Shown piece by piece: positions 26,215 to 34,290 of a stretch of 64,000 nt of DNA (its first letter is position 1; every line of letters begins with the position of its first letter). The notes beneath the pieces are model-generated. The model was not told the origin of the DNA. It searched no databases and saw nothing but the letters and a program-made list of their open reading frames with translations. Made by a program: the position numbers and the translations under genes. Source of the stretch: Streptomyces sp. GESEQ-35 (lineage in GTDB: Bacteria > Actinomycetota > Actinomycetes > Streptomycetales > Streptomycetaceae); the NCBI RefSeq assembly GCF_017948485.1, contig NZ_JAFFSX010000013.1, forward strand, positions 1-64,000, given 5' to 3'.

Positions 26215-26950
26215 TCCAGGTGAAGCGCGGCTGCCTGCGCTCCAGGAACGCGGCGACGCCCTCCGCGGTGTCGCCGCTGCCGCGCGCCTGCTCGGCCCAG
26301 TGGGCGTCCCGGTCGGTGCGGCCGTTCGAGAACTCCTTCGCCGCGGCCTGCGTCAGTTGGGAGCGCGAGACCAGGACCCGGGTGAACTCCGCGACCCGCT
26401 TGTCGAGTTCGCCCTCGGGCAGCACCTCGTCGACCAGGCCGGAGCGCAGCGCCCGCTCCGCGTCGATCAACTCGCCGGAGAACAGCAGGTACTTGGCTGT
26501 CGCAGGACCCACCAGCGACACCAAACGCCGGGTGGAGGACGCCGGATACACGATCCCGAGCTTCGCCGGCGTCACCCCGAACAGCGCGCCCTCCTCGGCG
26601 AACCGCAGATCACAGGCGGCCGCAAGCTGCGAACCGCCGCCCACACAGTGCCCGCGGACCGCCGCCAGCGTCGGCTTCGGGAACGCGGCGAGGGCCTCCT
26701 CGGCACGCACCGCGAGCCCCTGAGCCTCGTCCGGCGACCCCCGGAGCGTGGAGATGTCGGCGCCCGCGCAGAACGTCCCGCCCTGACCGGTCAGCACCAG
26801 GGCCCGTACGTCCGGATCGGCGGCCAGCGTGTCGAGCAGCGGCGGCAGGGCCCGCCACATGTCGGCGGTCATGGCGTTGCGCTTGGCCGGATGATGGATG
26901 ACGACGGTGGCCACCGAGTCGGCGACACTGTGCAGCAGCTGCGGCTCCAT
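26201..26950 (-). CDS. Enoyl-CoA hydratase/isomerase family protein
   Basis: A 249-residue crotonase-fold protein from the ATG at 26950 (MEPQLLHSVAD). The first oxyanion-hole motif is FCAGADISTL (about residues 60-69) and the second is GHCVGGGSQLAAACDLRFA (about 98-116). Of the two catalytic Glu of true enoyl-CoA hydratases, the first position is occupied by Ser/Gln (GGGSQLA), and the second lies at GIVYPA where hydratases usually have Glu, so it may be an isomerase or another crotonase activity. The frame upstream of 26950 is intergenic. It is convergent with the DJ-1 gene. Confidence 0.85.
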   Translation of the reverse strand: MEPQLLHSVADSVATVVIHHPAKRNAMTADMWRALPPLLDTLAADPDVRALVLTGQGGTFCAGADISTLRGSPDEAQGLAVRAEEALAAFPKPTLAAVRGHCVGGGSQLAAACDLRFAEEGALFGVTPAKLGIVYPASSTRRLVSLVGPATAKYLLFSGELIDAERALRSGLVDEVLPEGELDKRVAEFTRVLVSRSQLTQAAAKEFSNGRTDRDAHWAEQARGSGDTAEGVAAFLERRQPRFTWTTSG

Positions 26951-27220
26951 GCGCCGGATGCTATCCGTCCCCGCCGAACCCGCGATCAGCGAGGCCGAGG
27001 GGACGAATCGGGCGAGGATGGCGTCAAACCCGTACAACCCGAATAGTTCGCGAAGTCGGCACAAGGGGGACAGGAGCAGTCCCACAACTGACCGTGTCAT
27101 ACGCCAACGATCAGAACCGTTCGATACCAGCTGACTTCTGTTCAGTTCTCCGGACCGCAGTGACTCGGTGCCAACACTCAAGGTGTGGTGACAATCGAGC
27201 GCAAGGGTGGGGACCGGACG

Positions 27221-27730
27221 ATGGAGAACCACGGGCGTGGGCCCGGCCCACGCCCAGAGGGCGGCACGGAAGGGCCCCTCGACAACAGGGCGCCCGATCC
27301 GCTGCCGTACGAGGGGGTCTGGCGGTTCACCGCACCGGCCGTCGACGCCTCGGTCCCGCAGGCCCGGCACGCCGTGCGGGACCTGCTGCTCCGTCAGGGC
27401 GTGCCGGTCTCCGACGATCTGGTCCAGGGCCTGCTGCTGATCATCTCGGAGCTGGTCACGAACGCCGTCCGGCATGCGGCGCTGCTGTCGCCGATGATCG
27501 CCGTGGAGGTCGCCGTGGGCGCCGAGTGGGTGCGGGTGTCGGTGGAGGACAACCACCCCTACCGCCCCACCGCCCTGGAGGCCGACCACGGACAGACCGG
27601 CGGGCGCGGGCTGCTGCTGGTGCGCGAGGTCACCCGGGAGGCGGGCGGGGTGTGCGACGTCGAGCACACCGCGAGCGGCGGCAAGGTGATCTGGGCCGCC
27701 CTGCCGCTCACCCCCGTGCGCGTGCTGTAA
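27221..27730 (+). CDS. ATP-binding anti-sigma-factor-type kinase (RsbW/SpoIIAB-like)
   Basis: A 169-residue protein from the ATG at 27221, with GGTGGGG about 9 nt upstream; in-frame GTGs at 27185 and 27188 are alternatives. The GHKL ATPase motifs are ELVTNAVRHA (N box, about residues 83-92), VSVEDNHPYRP (a G1-type box with Asp but not the full DxGxG) and GGRGLLLVREV (G2 box). Many such small kinases exist in Streptomyces, where they bind or phosphorylate anti-sigma antagonists. No sigma factor or antagonist is adjacent. The gene ends 6 nt before the converging idi gene. Confidence 0.85.
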   Translation: MENHGRGPGPRPEGGTEGPLDNRAPDPLPYEGVWRFTAPAVDASVPQARHAVRDLLLRQGVPVSDDLVQGLLLIISELVTNAVRHAALLSPMIAVEVAVGAEWVRVSVEDNHPYRPTALEADHGQTGGRGLLLVREVTREAGGVCDVEHTASGGKVIWAALPLTPVRVL

Positions 27731-27736
27731 GCCCGC

Positions 27737-28330
27737 TCACCAGCCGGCCGACGGGCCCGTCAGCTCTTTGACCGCGGGCCGGGCCGCGTCCAGCACGGTC
27801 ATGAACCAGGAGGAGAAGACATCCTTCGCGTGCCGCTCCGCCAGCTCGGCGGGGGTCACGAAGGCCGTCGTGCCGACCTCCTCCGGATCGGGCCGCAGCG
27901 GTGCCTGCACCAGACCGACGAAGAGGTGGTTGTACTCCTGCTCCACCAGGCCCGAGGCCGGGTCCGGGTGGTTGTAGCGGACCGTGCCGGCCTCGGCGAG
28001 CAGCGAGGGCGAGGCCCCCAGCTCCTCGTACGTCCGCCGGGCCGCCGCCGCGAAGGGCGCCTCGCCCGGGTAGGGGTGGCCGCAGCAGGTGTTGGACCAC
28101 ACACCGGGGGAGTGGTACTTGCCCAGCGCCCGCTGCTGGAGCAGCAGCCGGCCGCGGTCGTCGAAGAGGAACACGGAGAAGGCGCGGTGCAGCTGCCCCG
28201 GCGGCTGATGGGCGGCGAGCTTCTCCGCGGTGCCGATCGTCACGCCGTTCTCGTCGACCAGTTCCAGCAAAATCGCGTCCGAGGTGCCGTTCGACGAGCT
28301 GTGCGTCGCGGTGGCAGGTGTGATCGGCAT
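27737..28330 (-). CDS. idi: Isopentenyl-diphosphate delta-isomerase, type I
   Basis: A 197-residue Nudix-fold enzyme interconverting IPP and DMAPP. I choose ATG 28330 because GAAGGA lies 5 nt upstream; ATG 28336 is possible. Key features are the metal and catalytic segments: LHRAFSVFLFDDRGRLLLQQ, the catalytic Cys in WSNTCCGHP (about residue 86-94), the Nudix-like RRTYEELGA, and the second active-site Glu in VEQEYNHLFVG. The protein would supply DMAPP for polyprenyl synthesis and thus for the hopanoid cluster beginning at 37.3 kb on the other strand. The separation by about 9 kb suggests separate control. Confidence 0.95.
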   Translation of the reverse strand: MPITPATATHSSSNGTSDAILLELVDENGVTIGTAEKLAAHQPPGQLHRAFSVFLFDDRGRLLLQQRALGKYHSPGVWSNTCCGHPYPGEAPFAAAARRTYEELGASPSLLAEAGTVRYNHPDPASGLVEQEYNHLFVGLVQAPLRPDPEEVGTTAFVTPAELAERHAKDVFSSWFMTVLDAARPAVKELTGPSAGW

Positions 28331-28538
28331 ACCCATCCTTCGCATCGGTTTTCGCGCCCCAAGTCTGCCGTACGAATCCGGCACTCCCGGCACTTCGCGG
28401 CACGCCCGCATGTCCGCGCCGGGCGCGGGCCGTGGCCGGCGGCGGTCGGTGCCGGGAGAGGGGCCCGGTTGGTGATCGTGCCCGGTGTCCGGAGCGGAGA
28501 ACCGCCCGGGGCGGGGCTGTGAGAGGGAGGACGCAACC

Positions 28539-28566
28539 GCGCGCCGGAGCGATGCGCTCCGCGCGC
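28539..28566 (-). terminator. Hairpin downstream of the CDF transporter gene
   Basis: GCGCGC-C-GGAGCG, loop ATG, CGCTCC-GCGCGC: a 12-bp stem with one bulge, 34-61 nt past the CDF stop codon on the minus strand and ahead of idi. It is a reasonable intrinsic terminator without a T-run and would separate CDF from idi transcription. Confidence 0.5.
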
Positions 28567-28599
28567 GCCGGTTACAGATGTGCTGCACACGCGCCGGTG

Positions 28600-29538
28600 T
28601 CAGTGGCAGAGCCGTGCCTCGTGTTCCGCGTGCCCGCCGGGCTCCAGCTGGAAGGTGCAGTGCTCGACGTCGAAGTGGTGGCCGAGGCAGCCCTGGAGCT
28701 CGTGCAGCATCTTCTCGTGACCGATAGCGCTCAGCACTTCGGAGCGCACTACGACGTGCGCGGACAGGACCGGCATGCCGGAGGTGATCGTCCAGGCGTG
28801 CAGGTCGTGGACGTCCTCGACGCCTTCGAGGGCCAGTATGTGCTCCCGTACCTCCGCCATGTCGACGTCCTTGGGGGCCGACTCCAGCAGGACGTCGAGG
28901 GTCTCGCGCAGCAGCTTCAAGGTCCGGGGCACGATCATCAGGCCGATGACCAGCGAGGCGATCGGGTCGGCCGCCTGCCAGCCCGTGGTCAGGATCACCG
29001 CCGCGGAGATCAGCACCGCGACCGAGCCCAGCGCGTCCGCCGCCACCTCCAGGAACGCGCCGCGCACGTTCAGGCTCTCCTTCTGGCCGCGCATCAGCAG
29101 CGTCAGCGACACCAGGTTCGCCACCAGGCCGATCAGACCGAACACGATCATCAGGCCGCCCTCGGTGTCGGCCGGCGTGAAGAACCGCTGGATCGCCTCG
29201 AACAGCACGTAACCGCCGACCCCGAGCAGCAGCAGGCAGTTGGCGAGGGCGGCGAGGATCTCGGCACGGGCGTACCCGAACGTGCGCTTGCCGGTCGCGG
29301 GGCGGCCGGCGAAGTGGATCGCGAGGAGAGCCATACCGAGGCCCAGCGCGTCCGTCGCCATATGCGCGGCGTCGGCGACCAGGGCGAGCGAATCGGCGAC
29401 GATGCCGCCGACGATCTCGACCACCATGACGCCGAGCGTGATCGACAGCGCGACGCGCAGTCTGCCGCGGTACGCGGCTGTCGCCGTACCGCCGGCGGGT
29501 GCGCCGTGCGCATGCCCGTGATCGTGCCCAGCCCCCAT
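28600..29538 (-). CDS. Cation diffusion facilitator family metal exporter
   Basis: A 312-residue six-helix CDF protein with a His-rich N-terminus (GHDHGHAHG) and a C-terminal cytoplasmic domain with HDLHAWTI and further His. The TM2 metal site is intact as HMATD (H-x3-D, about residue 59-63). In TM5 the usual HxxxD of zinc exporters is EVAAD, so Glu replaces the first His. The His content at both ends suggests Zn2+, Co2+ or a similar divalent cation, but the changed TM5 ligand makes specificity uncertain. It is divergent from the CDP-alcohol gene set across a 418-bp gap that contains a perfect inverted repeat. Confidence 0.92.
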   Translation of the reverse strand: MGAGHDHGHAHGAPAGGTATAAYRGRLRVALSITLGVMVVEIVGGIVADSLALVADAAHMATDALGLGMALLAIHFAGRPATGKRTFGYARAEILAALANCLLLLGVGGYVLFEAIQRFFTPADTEGGLMIVFGLIGLVANLVSLTLLMRGQKESLNVRGAFLEVAADALGSVAVLISAAVILTTGWQAADPIASLVIGLMIVPRTLKLLRETLDVLLESAPKDVDMAEVREHILALEGVEDVHDLHAWTITSGMPVLSAHVVVRSEVLSAIGHEKMLHELQGCLGHHFDVEHCTFQLEPGGHAEHEARLCH

Positions 29539-29956
29539 GGCAGCAGCCCTCCTGATTTCTGTCCGGGATCACAGTGAACTACGGGTGGGGGGTATGGGGC
29601 AACGCGGCACTGAACACCGTTGTCATGTGCCCTGACCTGCGCAAACGAAGTGCAGGTCAGGCGGTTGGGTGATCGGCGGTGGCCCGGATTGACGCATGTT
29701 CGGCCTGCGGGGGCCCTGTCGCGAATGTCCGTTCCGGGACCGCGATTTTGTGTGCCGGGCAGGCGATCCCTGATGATGATCACGGCAAAGGCAAGGGCAG
29801 ATCGTGTCGACCGGGCCATGAACGGCCGGTGAACACGGACTTCCCATCATCCGATAGCCTCTGCCGACATGCCGCCCGCCTGGTGCAGCCAAGGGGCGCC
29901 CCCACCATGCACATGACCGGCGCGGACGCGTCGGCACCCTCAGGGAGTGAGTTCGG
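29539..29956. other. Divergent intergenic region between CDF exporter and polyol-phosphate gene set
   Basis: This 418-bp stretch holds no convincing gene. Its clearest structure is the inverted repeat at 29631-29661. A GATAGCCT (29851-29858) about 100 nt before the TTG start is a weak -10 candidate for the rightward operon. The part nearest the start contains AGGGAG (29942-29947) as the Shine-Dalgarno for the TTG at 29957. Confidence 0.6.
29631..29661. promoter_or_regulatory. Perfect inverted repeat, candidate operator
   Basis: CCTGACCTGC, 11 nt, GCAGGTCAGG: a perfect 10-bp inverted repeat, about 93 nt upstream of the CDF start and 296 nt upstream of the rightward operon. Because both flanking genes point away, a terminator role is unlikely and a protein-binding site or a leader hairpin of the CDF mRNA is more plausible. 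Confidence 0.5.
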
Positions 29957-31735
29957 TTGTCGACCGCCATCCTCACCGGTCAGCCGGTGCCCGGATCGTC
30001 GCTCGAGGGCGATCTGCGGTCGCTCGGCTTCGAGGTGCGGGTCGCGTCCGACGCCGCCGACGCGGAGACCTTCCTCGCCGCGGTTCCGGGTGACCAGCGG
30101 GTCGCCGTGGTCGACACCCGCTTCGTCGGCCACCTGCACGCTCTGCGCCTCGGCCTCACCGACCCCCGCTTCCCGCTCGCCGCGATCCCGGGCGCCGTGA
30201 CCGCCCAGGCCGGCGGCCGTCAGGCCCTGACCCGGGCGCTGGCCCGCGAGAACTCCGCCGGCGGCGCGCTGCTGGTGGACAGCCTCGCCGACCGCATCAC
30301 CACCGCCCTCGACGCCGACGTGCACCGCCCGGAACTCGGCAGCCTCGTCGCCGTCGTCCCCGCCGACCCGCAGGCCCGCAACGAGGCACGGCAGGCCGTC
30401 GCCGCCGTCGACGACGAGGCCGTACGCCTGAAGTCGGCGGTGAAGGCCCGCGACGGCTTCTTCACCACCTTCTGCATCAGCCCGTACTCGCGCTACCTGG
30501 CCCGCTGGTGCGCCCGCCGCGGCTTCACCCCGAACCAGGTCACCACCGCCTCCCTGCTCACCGCGCTCATCGCGGCGGGCTGTGCGGCCACCGGCACCCG
30601 GGGCGGATTCATAGCCGCCGGACTGCTGCTCCTCTTCTCCTTCGTCCTGGACTGCACCGACGGACAGCTCGCCCGCTACTCCCTCCAGTACTCGACGCTC
30701 GGCGCCTGGCTCGACGCCACCTTCGACCGCGCCAAGGAGTACGCCTACTACGCCGGCCTCGCCCTCGGTGCGGCCCGCGGCGGCGATGACGTGTGGGCCC
30801 TCGCCCTCGGCGCGATGATCCTCCAGACCTGCCGGCACGTCGTCGACTTCTCCTTCAACGAGGCGAACCACGACGCCACCGCCAACACCAGTCCCACGGC
30901 TGCCCTCTCCGGCAAGCTCGACAGCGTCGGCTGGACGGTCTGGGTGCGCCGGATGATCGTCCTGCCGATCGGTGAGCGCTGGGCGATGATCGCGGTCCTG
31001 ACGGCGTTCACGACACCGCGGATCACCTTCTACGCGCTGCTCATCGGGTGCGCCTTCGCGGCGACGTACACCACGGCGGGGCGCGTGCTGCGTTCCCTGA
31101 CGCGCAAGGCCCGGCGGACCGACCGGGCGGCGCAGGCGCTCGCGGATCTGGCGGACTCCGGTCCGCTCACCGAACTGGTCCTTCGGGCCGCGCGTGGCAG
31201 GTTTGACCGTGGCGCGTATTACGCCGCTTTTGCCGGTGGCCTGCTGGTGGTGATCTCCGCCGCACTTTGGGCCGCGGAATGGCAGACCGTGCTGTGCGCG
31301 ATCGGCTACGTCCTCCTGTCGGCCGTCGCCGTCTCCCGCCCCCTCAAAGGCGCCCTGGACTGGCTGGTTCCCCCCTTCTTCCGTGCCGCCGAATACGGGA
31401 CCGTCCTGATCCTGGCGGCTGAATCAGAGGTGAACGGAGCGCTTCCCGCGGCTTTCGGCCTGGTGGCCGCCGTCGCCTACCATCACTACGACACGGTCTA
31501 TCGCATCCGCGGCAACGCGGGCGCTCCGCCGAAGTGGCTGGTGCGGGCGATCGGGGGGCACGAGGGCCGGACGCTGGTGGTCGTCGTGCTGGCCGCGCTG
31601 CTCACCGGCGCGCAGTTCGAGGTCGCGCTCACGGTCCTCGCCGGGGCCGTCGCCCTGGTGGTGCTCGTCGAGAGCATCCGCTTCTGGGTGTCCGCCGGGG
31701 CACCCGCCGTACACGACGAAGGAGAACCCGCATGA
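29957..31735 (+). CDS. CDP-alcohol phosphatidyltransferase fused to an N-terminal domain (DUF5941-type)
   Basis: A 592-residue protein. The only possible start is TTG 29957: an in-frame TGA lies 7 nt upstream and AGGGAG precedes it at good spacing. Residues 1-150 are a soluble alpha/beta domain reading like a decayed nucleotidyltransferase. The middle (about 170-390) is a CDP-alcohol phosphotransferase with the full signature DCTDGQLAR...G...D...D at about 232-257, all four Asp present. The last 200 residues add several more membrane segments (DUF5941-like). It should move an alcohol phosphate from a CDP-alcohol to an acceptor at the membrane. It opens a run of overlapping genes and overlaps the next by 4 nt (ATGA). 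Confidence 0.85.
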   Translation: MSTAILTGQPVPGSSLEGDLRSLGFEVRVASDAADAETFLAAVPGDQRVAVVDTRFVGHLHALRLGLTDPRFPLAAIPGAVTAQAGGRQALTRALARENSAGGALLVDSLADRITTALDADVHRPELGSLVAVVPADPQARNEARQAVAAVDDEAVRLKSAVKARDGFFTTFCISPYSRYLARWCARRGFTPNQVTTASLLTALIAAGCAATGTRGGFIAAGLLLLFSFVLDCTDGQLARYSLQYSTLGAWLDATFDRAKEYAYYAGLALGAARGGDDVWALALGAMILQTCRHVVDFSFNEANHDATANTSPTAALSGKLDSVGWTVWVRRMIVLPIGERWAMIAVLTAFTTPRITFYALLIGCAFAATYTTAGRVLRSLTRKARRTDRAAQALADLADSGPLTELVLRAARGRFDRGAYYAAFAGGLLVVISAALWAAEWQTVLCAIGYVLLSAVAVSRPLKGALDWLVPPFFRAAEYGTVLILAAESEVNGALPAAFGLVAAVAYHHYDTVYRIRGNAGAPPKWLVRAIGGHEGRTLVVVVLAALLTGAQFEVALTVLAGAVALVVLVESIRFWVSAGAPAVHDEGEPA

Positions 31736-32484
31736 TCGGCCTCGTGCTGGCGGCAGGCGCCGGACGGCGCCTGCGGCCCTACACCGACACCCTGCCGAAG
31801 GCACTGGTGCCGGTGGGGCCCGCGGGTATCGAGGGCGAACCGACCGTGCTGGACCTCACCCTCGCCAACTTCGCCGAGATCGGCCTGACCGAGGTCGCGA
31901 TCATCGTCGGCTACCGCAAGGAAGCCGTCTACGAGCGCAAGGCGGCCCTCGAGGCGAAGTACGGCCTCACGCTCACCCTCATCGACAACGACAAGGCCGA
32001 GGAGTGGAACAACGCCTACTCCCTGTGGTGCGGCCGTGACGCCCTCAAGGACGGCGTGATCCTCGCCAACGGCGACACCGTCCACCCGGTCTCCGTCGAG
32101 AGGACGCTGCTCGCCGCCCGCGGCGACGGCAGGAAGATCATCCTCGCCCTCGACACCGTGAAGTCCCTCGCGGACGAGGAGATGAAGGTCGTCGTCGGCC
32201 CCGAGAAGGGCATGACGAAGATCACCAAGCTGATGGATCCTTCCGCGGCCACCGGCGAGTACATCGGCGTCACGCTCATCGAGGGCGACGCCGCCCCCGA
32301 GCTGGCCGACGCGCTGAAGACCGTCTGGGAGACCGACCCGCAGCAGTTCTACGAGCACGGCTACCAGGAGCTCGTGAACCGCGGCTTCCGCATCGACGTG
32401 GCGCCGATCGGCGAGGTCGACTGGGTCGAGATCGACAACCACGACGATCTCGCCCGGGGACGGGAGATCGCGTGCCGGTACTGA
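31732..32484 (+). CDS. Nucleotidyltransferase, sugar/polyol-phosphate cytidylyltransferase-like
   Basis: A 250-residue NTP-transferase. The N-terminal signature LAAGAGRRLRPYTDTLPKAL (residues 5-24) is intact, with the GxGxR nucleotide loop and the Lys that contacts phosphate. Later segments NNAYSLWCGRDAL and LANGDTVHP (metal-binding Asp) and GEVDWVEIDNHDDL are typical of the phosphocholine/inositol-phosphate cytidylyltransferase branch rather than the glucose-1-phosphate thymidylyltransferase branch. It would therefore make a CDP-activated alcohol used by the two CDP-alcohol transferases that flank it. Translation is coupled to the upstream gene by ATGA, and its end overlaps the next start by 13 nt. 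Confidence 0.87.
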   Translation: MIGLVLAAGAGRRLRPYTDTLPKALVPVGPAGIEGEPTVLDLTLANFAEIGLTEVAIIVGYRKEAVYERKAALEAKYGLTLTLIDNDKAEEWNNAYSLWCGRDALKDGVILANGDTVHPVSVERTLLAARGDGRKIILALDTVKSLADEEMKVVVGPEKGMTKITKLMDPSAATGEYIGVTLIEGDAAPELADALKTVWETDPQQFYEHGYQELVNRGFRIDVAPIGEVDWVEIDNHDDLARGREIACRY

Positions 32485-33533
32485 CCAGGCTCATCCCCTC
32501 ACCGGTCGTCGTGGACATCCGCCCGGGTGCCCTGGACGACCTGGGCTGTGTGCTGGCCGACGAGCGCATCTCGCACTCCGGGAAGCTCGCCGTCGCGGTC
32601 AGCGGCGGCTCCGGCGCCAGGCTGCGTGAACGCGTCGCCCCCTCGCTGCCCGGCGCCACCTGGTACGAGGTGGGCGGCGGCACCATCGACGACGCGATCA
32701 GGCTGGCTGCCGACATGAGGGCCGGCCACTACGACGCGGTCGTCGGACTCGGCGGCGGCAAGATCATCGACTGTGCCAAGTTCGCGGCGGCGCGCGTCGG
32801 CCTCCCGCTGGTCGCCGTCGCCACCAACCTCGCGCATGACGGCCTGTGCTCCCCGGTCGCCACCCTCGACAACGACGCGGGCCGCGGTTCCTACGGTGTG
32901 CCGAACCCGATCGCGGTCGTCATCGACCTCAATGTGATCCGTGAGGCCCCCGCGCGCTTCGTGCGCTCCGGCATCGGCGACGCCATCTCCAACATCTCCG
33001 CGGTCGCCGACTGGGAGCTCGCCAACCGGGTCAACGGCGAGAAGGTCGACGGACTCGCCGCGGCGATGGCCCGCCAGGCCGGCGAGGCGGTGCTGCGGCA
33101 CCCGGGCGGCATCGGGGACAACGGCTTCCTCCAGGTGCTCGCCGAGGCCTTGGTGCTCAGCGGTATCGCCATGTCGGTCTCCGGTGACTCGAGGCCGTGC
33201 TCCGGGGCCTGCCACGAGATCCACCACGCCTTCGACGGGCTCTACCCCAAGCGCGCGCCCGCCCACGGCGAGGGGTGCGGCCTGGGCGCGGCCTTCGCGA
33301 TGTATCTCCGGGGCGCGCACGAGGAGTCGGCGTACATGGCCGAGGTGCTGCGCCGGCACGGGCTGCCGGTGCTGCCGGAGGAGATCGGCTTCACGACCGA
33401 GGAGTTCGTCAAGGTCGTGGAGTTCGCCCCGCAGACCCGGCCCGGCCGCTACACGATCCTCGAACACCTCGACCTCACCACCGACCAGATCAAGGACACC
33501 TACACCGACTATGTCAAGGCCATCGGTAGCTGA
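32472..33533 (+). CDS. Glycerol-1-phosphate dehydrogenase-like iron-containing alcohol dehydrogenase
   Basis: A 353-residue protein from the GTG at 32472, inside the end of the preceding gene. The motifs match the archaeal EgsA / bacterial AraM branch: GLGGGKIIDCAKFAA (NAD-binding, about residue 91-105), TNLAHDGLCSPVA (about 118-130), SGIGDAISNISAVADWELA (metal-ligand Asp, about 165-183), CHEIHHAFD (His, about 246-254) and HGEGCGLGAA (His, about 263). Such enzymes reduce dihydroxyacetone phosphate to sn-glycerol-1-phosphate with NAD(P)H. That product, activated by the adjacent nucleotidyltransferase, would feed the CDP-alcohol transferases. Other phosphate-polyol substrates are possible. Confidence 0.85.
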   Translation: MPVLTRLIPSPVVVDIRPGALDDLGCVLADERISHSGKLAVAVSGGSGARLRERVAPSLPGATWYEVGGGTIDDAIRLAADMRAGHYDAVVGLGGGKIIDCAKFAAARVGLPLVAVATNLAHDGLCSPVATLDNDAGRGSYGVPNPIAVVIDLNVIREAPARFVRSGIGDAISNISAVADWELANRVNGEKVDGLAAAMARQAGEAVLRHPGGIGDNGFLQVLAEALVLSGIAMSVSGDSRPCSGACHEIHHAFDGLYPKRAPAHGEGCGLGAAFAMYLRGAHEESAYMAEVLRRHGLPVLPEEIGFTTEEFVKVVEFAPQTRPGRYTILEHLDLTTDQIKDTYTDYVKAIGS

Positions 33534-34290
33534 ACTCCGCCCCGTCGTTCACCCCGCGGGAGTGAAGGACCGGCGCAGCGGTGAGCACTGGATGGGACGC
33601 CTCTACATGCGTGAGGTGTCCCTGCGGGTCGACCGCTACCTGGTGAACACCAGGGTCACGCCCAACCAGCTCACGTACCTGATGACCCTCTTCGGCGTCC
33701 TCGCGGCCCCGGCCCTGCTGGTGCCGGGGATCACGGGCGCCGTCCTCGGCGTGGTGTGCGTCCAGCTGTATCTGCTGCTGGACTGCGTCGACGGCGAAGT
33801 CGCGCGCTGGAAGCAGCAGTTCTCGCTCGGCGGGGTCTATCTGGACCGGGTCGGCGCCTACCTCACCGATGCCGCGGTGCTCGTCGGCTTCGGCCTGCGC
33901 GCCGCCGACCTGTGGGGCTCCGGGCGCATCGACTGGCTGTGGGCGTTCCTCGGCACCCTGGCCGCCCTGGGTGCGATCCTGATCAAGGCCGAGACCGACC
34001 TCGTCGGCGTCGCCCGCCACCAGGGCGGACTCCCGCCGGTCAAGGAGTCGGCGTCCGAGCCGCGCTCCTCCGGCATGGCGCTGGCCCGCAAGGCCGCCGC
34101 GGCGCTGAACTTCCACCGACTGGTGCTCGGTATCGAGGCGTCCATCCTGATCCTGGTCCTGGCCGTCCTGGACACGATGCGCGGCGACCTGTTCTTCTCC
34201 CGGCTCGGCGTCGCGGTGCTGGCCGGTATCGCGCTCCTGCAGACCCTGCTGCACCTGGTGTCCATCCTCGCCTCGAGCAGGCTCCGGTGA
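33511..34290 (+). CDS. CDP-alcohol phosphatidyltransferase family protein with altered fourth Asp
   Basis: A 259-residue membrane protein from ATG 33511, overlapping the dehydrogenase gene by 23 nt. The signature starts normally, DCVDGEVARWKQQFSLGG (residues 91-108), with Asp1, Asp2, Gly, Ala-Arg and Gly in place and Asp3 in YLDRVGAY. The position of the fourth Asp, which acts in metal binding and catalysis, is Ala. About six membrane helices can be counted. It either uses another residue nearby or has a changed role, for example pairing with the complete transferase at 29957. The frame continues into the GT2 gene by a GTGA overlap. Confidence 0.85.
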   Translation: MSRPSVAELRPVVHPAGVKDRRSGEHWMGRLYMREVSLRVDRYLVNTRVTPNQLTYLMTLFGVLAAPALLVPGITGAVLGVVCVQLYLLLDCVDGEVARWKQQFSLGGVYLDRVGAYLTDAAVLVGFGLRAADLWGSGRIDWLWAFLGTLAALGAILIKAETDLVGVARHQGGLPPVKESASEPRSSGMALARKAAAALNFHRLVLGIEASILILVLAVLDTMRGDLFFSRLGVAVLAGIALLQTLLHLVSILASSRLR

